A stretch of DNA of 64,000 bases. Origin: Bryum argenteum (lineage: Eukaryota; Streptophyta; Bryopsida; Bryales; Bryaceae). Positions 59,730 to 64,000 of this stretch are shown piece after piece (positions within the stretch are counted from its first letter, which is position 1; every line of letters starts with the position of its first letter). The translations under genes and the position numbers were made by a program. The stretch spans positions 1,127,601-1,191,600 of the forward strand of contig CM073322.1 of the NCBI GenBank assembly GCA_037043015.1, in the 5' to 3' direction. The notes under the pieces were generated by a model. That model was given only the letters and a program-made list of their open reading frames with translations. It was not told the origin of the DNA and ran no database searches.

Positions 59730-62422
59730 TCATTCCTTTTTGGCCCGTCGGAGCTTGGAGAAAAGTTGCAAGAAGGGGGCAACCCAAAGCCAGATCTTGG
59801 AATACCAATGCGCAGGACTGGTAAGCTGCGATGTAGCTGAAGGTGCAGCAGCAGGCGGAGGTTTGAACAGGCGGCCCTTGTACATCTCGCGTTGCTTCTC
59901 ATACAACTCCCGCTCGTGCTTCGCTATCACTCGCAACTCTCGCTGCACATCCTTGTTGGATGGGTCCAGCTTTAGAGCCCTCTCGAAGTCCTCCTTGGCT
60001 GCGTCCGTTTGGCCTAGCTCGGAGCGAGCTTTGCCGCGGCGGAACAGAGCTTTGGTATTGTTCTTGTCCTCGTTCAGTACCTGACATGGCAATTCCCACG
60101 GCTAAGATTTGTCATATCCAAAATTGTCTCACGAACCTGCAATCGTACTCTGTTGTGATTATCAGCCCCTGAAGTTGACTGACCCAAAACGACTAAATAT
60201 TTTGAGAAATTTAACTTCCCAACTAGTGTGCCCATCAATTATTATTAAATTTGAGCATGTGGATCTTGAGATATATGCAGTCAAAGTTCCAATTTTGTAA
60301 AGTAAGCTTTTCTGTTCTGAGTCAAATCAATGTGCAAATTTGTTCTGGAACTTCATTTTGAGAATTTCAACTATAAGATCTTGTTTCAAACTATCTAAGT
60401 AGCTCCATGCGGATCTTGACGGATCCTGAGATATATTTAGTCATAAGCTCCATTAAAAAGAGCAAGTTCCAAAAGATCTCAAAACAACCCAATTCGAGCT
60501 CTTCTCGACTTTAGGGCTTCGTCTAGTCTGGGGGTTAGCTGGTGGTGTCTCGATTACTATTAACATGTATGGAATGCAGAAGTCAGCAAATTTACCACAG
60601 CGCATTGACCGATAGCTTCATCAAACTTGTGGATCTTGAGCAAGCACGCAGCCAGATTCAGATGGCACGGATGTTTCACTGCAATTGCCATATCATGGTA
60701 TTTGCCGTAGAGTTGAAACATGAAGTCGTCTCCCATGAGAGCAAGTGCCTGCAATCCCAACCATTTACTAAATCAGGCACACTGATCAACTTTTCTTTAA
60801 GAATTTGACACCTACTGAAAAATGGTCATGAAAGAACCAACACCACGAAAAAATAGAAACAAAACAATCTGCTTCCTTGGTTTAAGAAATGATATTAAGT
60901 GGTCACCATTTCATATTGCTGCATTGCTTCTGCTATTTTCCCCTCCTTGAAAAGCTCATTGCCGTCGACTTTGCGGCGATCCGCGGCCTCAATACGCTCC
61001 TCTACTACCATCTCACCCACTTCCTTTCCCTGGAACACTCATCTATGTCAGTTCTCGAAGAAAAGCCACAATCCACTAAAGCATTATTGTAGCAGCCAAT
61101 TTAACGTACCTCCCGGGGCTCTTCATAACCAATGAGTTCGACCTCGTATATGACATCAGCCGCAGGAGGTACATTGGGAAAGGAAAAGCTTCCTTCCTTG
61201 CCATAAGCAAGAGAATGGTCGACTTGAAATAGAGCACGTTCGCCTATTTTCATACTGCCCACACTTATCGCAAGTCCTTTGAGCACTTGTTTCTCTGCAG
61301 TTGTCAAACACCGATATGAGAAGAGTTGAGCCAACACTCTCTCTCATCATTAAGAGACCCATTTCTGCTGTAAAAACTACTCATAACAATTTCTCATAGG
61401 ACTAGAGCGCTTGCAAACAGACATTCAGCTACTTTGGGTTGCAAATGTCGAGCTTCATTAATGCAAAAAACAGTTCTACTGCTTGAGTAAGCTATAACTC
61501 ATTTGATCAATGTCATTTTCACACCAGTCTAGGAAACAAGAATCAACATGAAGACGTCGTTGGTAGGTCCTCCTAGAATATGAAGGTTACAAACTATCCC
61601 TCTGGAGTGGATTGCTCAAAATCCATCATAAGGAGTCATAAGCTTGTTCTCTGCTTTAGTTGCTCCAGAAAGTTAATAGGGCAATTCCATTTGAACACGC
61701 CAGACATACCAAAGTGACAAAGTGGCAATTTTGGTCATATTGGTGGCATATCTGATTATACTTCCAGATTGGAAGCTCCAATGTCATCACGGAGCACCAT
61801 TGCTTCTTTGTAATATCACCTCCTCTTTCAACTGAATTCTAACCTCCAAAACAGTGGCATTATTGCAGAACATTGCAATTTTGACGGAATTGAGGTTATA
61901 GCTACCAGGGTAACCCTTATAATGTCACTTCCACCAACAATCATGAACCAACATCTGCCGAGGACATGAACACAACTAGTTGGAGTTTGCAATTACCATG
62001 ACCAATGCGAAACTCTGCAGGTTGATTCTCGGCCCAAGTGTCATAGAATTTGTGCGAAGTGCTGGCTGTCCATGCTCGATAGTGAACTGCACAGCAAGCC
62101 CTTTGTTAACGCGGATTCAATAAGTAAGCTGTAAACAGAACCATTTGTATGTGAGGAGAGGCGTACCGAAGCAGCTGGAATGTCTTGGAGGAGGCCCGCG
62201 ACCATCTCCCTCTTTCATTACTTGCTTCGTGACACCCTCTTTCACCAGGATTGTCTCGGAGTCCACCTTCGGCGGCAACGATTCTTCCCCATCGTCTCCC
62301 TTAGAAGCTTTCCGAGTACTAGAACTGTCCTGTTTTTCAGATTTGATATCATCATCGGAGCTGTCTGCTGTTATCTCAGGCTGGATCTCTTCCTCCGGAT
62401 GAGCTTCATACTCGTGCCCCAT
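59730..62422 (-). CDS. TWD1: FKBP42 / TWISTED DWARF 1-like immunophilin co-chaperone
   Basis: A membrane-anchored FKBP-TPR protein. In Arabidopsis it binds HSP90 through its TPRs and helps ABCB auxin transporters reach and work at the plasma membrane; its FKBP domain lacks measurable isomerase activity. Exons on -: 62422-62167, 62086-61997, 61294-61110, 61029-60907, 60748-60596, 60080-59730. Junctions are GT-AG and phases fit, giving 385 aa (Arabidopsis 365). The order is an acidic N-terminus (1-55), PPKVDSE (conserved entry), an FKBP domain (about 60-175, with AYGKEGSFSFPNVPP), then a three-TPR region (EERIEAADRRK to LDPSNKDVQREL). A basic helix RELYEKQREMYKG follows (calmodulin-binding region in homologues), and then a C-terminal membrane segment (about 361-377, WYSKIWLWVAPFLQLF). 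Intron 1 is 80 bp and intron 2 is 702 bp. Confidence 0.95.
60165..60520. mobile_element. Degraded piggyBac-like MITE in the last TWD1 intron
   Basis: The left end is CCCCTGAAGTTGA and the right end, reverse complement, is CCCTAAAGTCGAGAAG, a good inverted match. Inside is TTCAACTATAAGATCTTG, close to the family phrase CCAACCGTAGGATCTTG. The element lies wholly in the intron 60081-60595 and makes up most of its length. TTAA is not preserved at the edges, which suggests an old insertion. Confidence 0.55.
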
Positions 62423-63671
62423 GGTAGAAGAACCAGCTTATTAGTTCTCGAAAAAGGCTAGTATTCACGCCTCGCAACCAGAAACGCTGCGAGCCTGGAA
62501 ATACACATCAAGGAAAGCAACGGAACAGGAGCGGGTATGAGCCCCGAACCCTAATATCCGATATTAGACTTTTCTGCAAGTCAACTTAGTATCCTTTCAG
62601 TCATCTGTACATTTTCACCATTGTGGAGGCTTTGACTGTCCTCTAATGTAACATTTTTCGGCAATCTGGCAACTTCGTAACTCAAATGGTTCCCGGCATC
62701 CTCCAGAACCTAACCACTACGATCGAGCATGTAAACGATCGGTGTCACCTGCACGCATAATTTCCATTAATAAAGCCCTTCAAAGAAGTAATACTGCTGT
62801 GTGTCAATCCTATATTCACAGTAATGTAATCAACTTGATTCTGAGAGAATCAGATACTATCAATGGACATTGCCGCTTGGGTTTCAAGCTCAAATCGGCT
62901 CTAAGAAAATTGACATTGGAGCACACAGGAAATCCATGGGAAAAGCACTTCGACTGGTGTCAATCGAGCCTATTTTTTCCAGTTGGGTAAACAATCAACT
63001 GCATTTTCAGGGGACCAAATCCTATTAGATAGAGTGGACAATGCCACTTAGGGTTTCCAGCTCGAAGAAAATTAAGACTGGAGCTAACTTTCTGTTTGCA
63101 AATGTACCCCGATTACTAAAAACAGAGTTTCACGATCAACTCAAGTCATTTCAAGCTAAACCTCACTTGGAAGAACCGATTTTACAGTGGAATTGGAATC
63201 ACTTGTGCAATGCAATGAGATATGAAACTTGCAGAATAATGTTCTGAAAGTCAACGAGCAAAGCAAACAGGGTTTCCCGATCAAGAACGAGGCATTTCAA
63301 GCTGAACCTCGGTTAGAATGACCAAATTTGAAATTGCAAACCCTACCTACAGTGAAGTGGAACCGTTTGTGAAATGCAATGAATCAAAATGTGATACGAA
63401 ACTTGCAGAAAGGTATTCGAGAAACAGAGTGAGGAAAAGTACCAGGTAGTTTGATCGAAAGAAAGCCTTCGGCGATTGGATTCCGTGTTTTGCCGCACCG
63501 ATTGAGCGACTGCAAACGTCTCGAATGAGTTGCGTATTGGCGAGTGGGACATTGATAGTCCTCCGTCTGTCCGAAAGATTTGATACCCTTCCTTGTCTCC
63601 GGGTATCAACATCTCCCGGGTCCCGAGTGTCTATGTGAGGAAGAGAAACTCCAGCCTATTTAGAGACTGGT
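62423..63671. other. Upstream region of TWD1
   Basis: This should contain the TWD1 promoter and leader, but no TATA box or start site stands out. A 89-codon - frame (63343-63612) has a protein-like part (SMSHSPIRNSFETFAVAQSV) ending near a GTAC donor-like site at about 63443. It could be a 5' exon of an unknown gene or a TWD1 leader exon. The phrase TTTCAAGCT(C/G)AA and similar phrases recur at 62880, 63150 and 63297, giving a loose direct-repeat feel. Confidence 0.35.
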
Positions 63672-63960
63672 GTGAATAAAGTGTTCATTCAACCTATTCT
63701 TCAATGAATGCCCAGAGGTCATCACATCAATGGGTGGATTACTAACTCCTCTCCGGATGAACATTATGTTAATTCCTACCTAGCCACTAGTGCTTTAAAG
63801 ATATCCGATATGGTATCCCCCAAAGAGTTTTGAGATACCATACAATGATACAACGAGGTCCAAGAACCCCTCACCATAATTGGGTGGATGAAGGTGGTGA
63901 AGTTTAATATTAACCCCTAATGGAGAAGCTCTGTAATATTGTCGAGACAAGCCTCATGTG
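63672..63960 (-). mobile_element. Degraded relative of the tRNA-derived SINE
   Basis: Sequence from GAATAAAGTGTTCATTC to CCATAATTGGGTGGATGAAG parallels the 23670-24029 SINE over most of its length. Shared phrases are GCTTTAAAGATA(T/C), ATAGTATCC/ATGGTATCC and CAACGAGGTCCAAG. The part that would hold the tRNA-like head is badly diverged. It is an older copy on the same strand as the other one. Confidence 0.65.
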
Positions 63961-64000
63961 AAATTTTTTTTCTTTTTAAATTTGAGTCATGAAATTTAAC

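Noticed and set aside
59740-60084. 114-codon + frame.
   Set aside because: It is antisense to the last TWD1 exon.
63913-63930. TTAACCCCTAATGG near the right edge, resembling a piggyBac end.
   Set aside because: It lies within the degraded SINE-like text and the window ends before a partner could be seen.

Overview
The window looks like nuclear DNA of a land plant. It carries intron-rich genes with GT-AG introns of about 70-700 bp. These encode a plant-type SPT20/PHL protein, a plant-type FKBP42/TWISTED DWARF 1 and an AYR1-like short-chain dehydrogenase. Gene density is low, and DNA transposons, MITEs and tRNA-derived SINEs dominate. I recognise no gag-pol LTR element. The piggyBac family is prominent, which is unusual for familiar flowering plants and may point to a seed-free plant, but the sequence alone does not settle the species.

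Region 1 (1 to about 32,600) is a tandem array of a long unit of about 4.96 kb. Each unit holds two related ~1.65 kb monomers (A and B) and a ~1.7 kb spacer. Copies are diverged and carry no convincing gene. Because they are paralogous, one copy often gives the uninterrupted version of a site that is filled in another. That fixes exact insertion boundaries for a 6.02 kb piggyBac transposon (7689-13708), a second piggyBac-ended element (24782-25643), a Helitron-like element (2639-4216), a TTA-flanked MITE (722-1109), a TA-flanked MITE (15362-15794) and a tRNA-derived SINE (23670-24029). A nest of CACTA-type foldback MITEs lies at 31398-32147. One copy junction (26530-27457) coincides with a piggyBac-ended element whose two flanks come from different places in the unit.

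Region 2 (32,600-37,580) is intergenic and holds three more TTAA-flanked piggyBac-ended elements (34315-34739, 34960-35219, 35487-36459).

Region 3 (37,580-50,830) is the gene-bearing part: a three-exon short-chain dehydrogenase/reductase on + (37767-39638), then a 17-exon SPT20/PHL gene on + (42734-50824) with a long polyglutamine tail. The SPT20 exon model closes in frame across all 16 introns, one of which is GC-AG.

Region 4 (50,830-59,700) is intergenic. It holds a tRNA-like repeat with a 48-bp module in four tandem copies, another CACTA-type MITE, a ~2 kb piggyBac-ended element with unrecognised internal sequence, and a Myb/SANT-like (trihelix-like) reading frame on -.

Region 5 (59,700-64,000) holds FKBP42/TWD1 on - (59730-62422, six exons), its upstream region, and a degraded relative of the SINE at the right edge. 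The host genes are unrelated housekeeping or developmental genes and show no operon-like logic. The most distinctive content is the piggyBac family and the built-in empty sites of the array.
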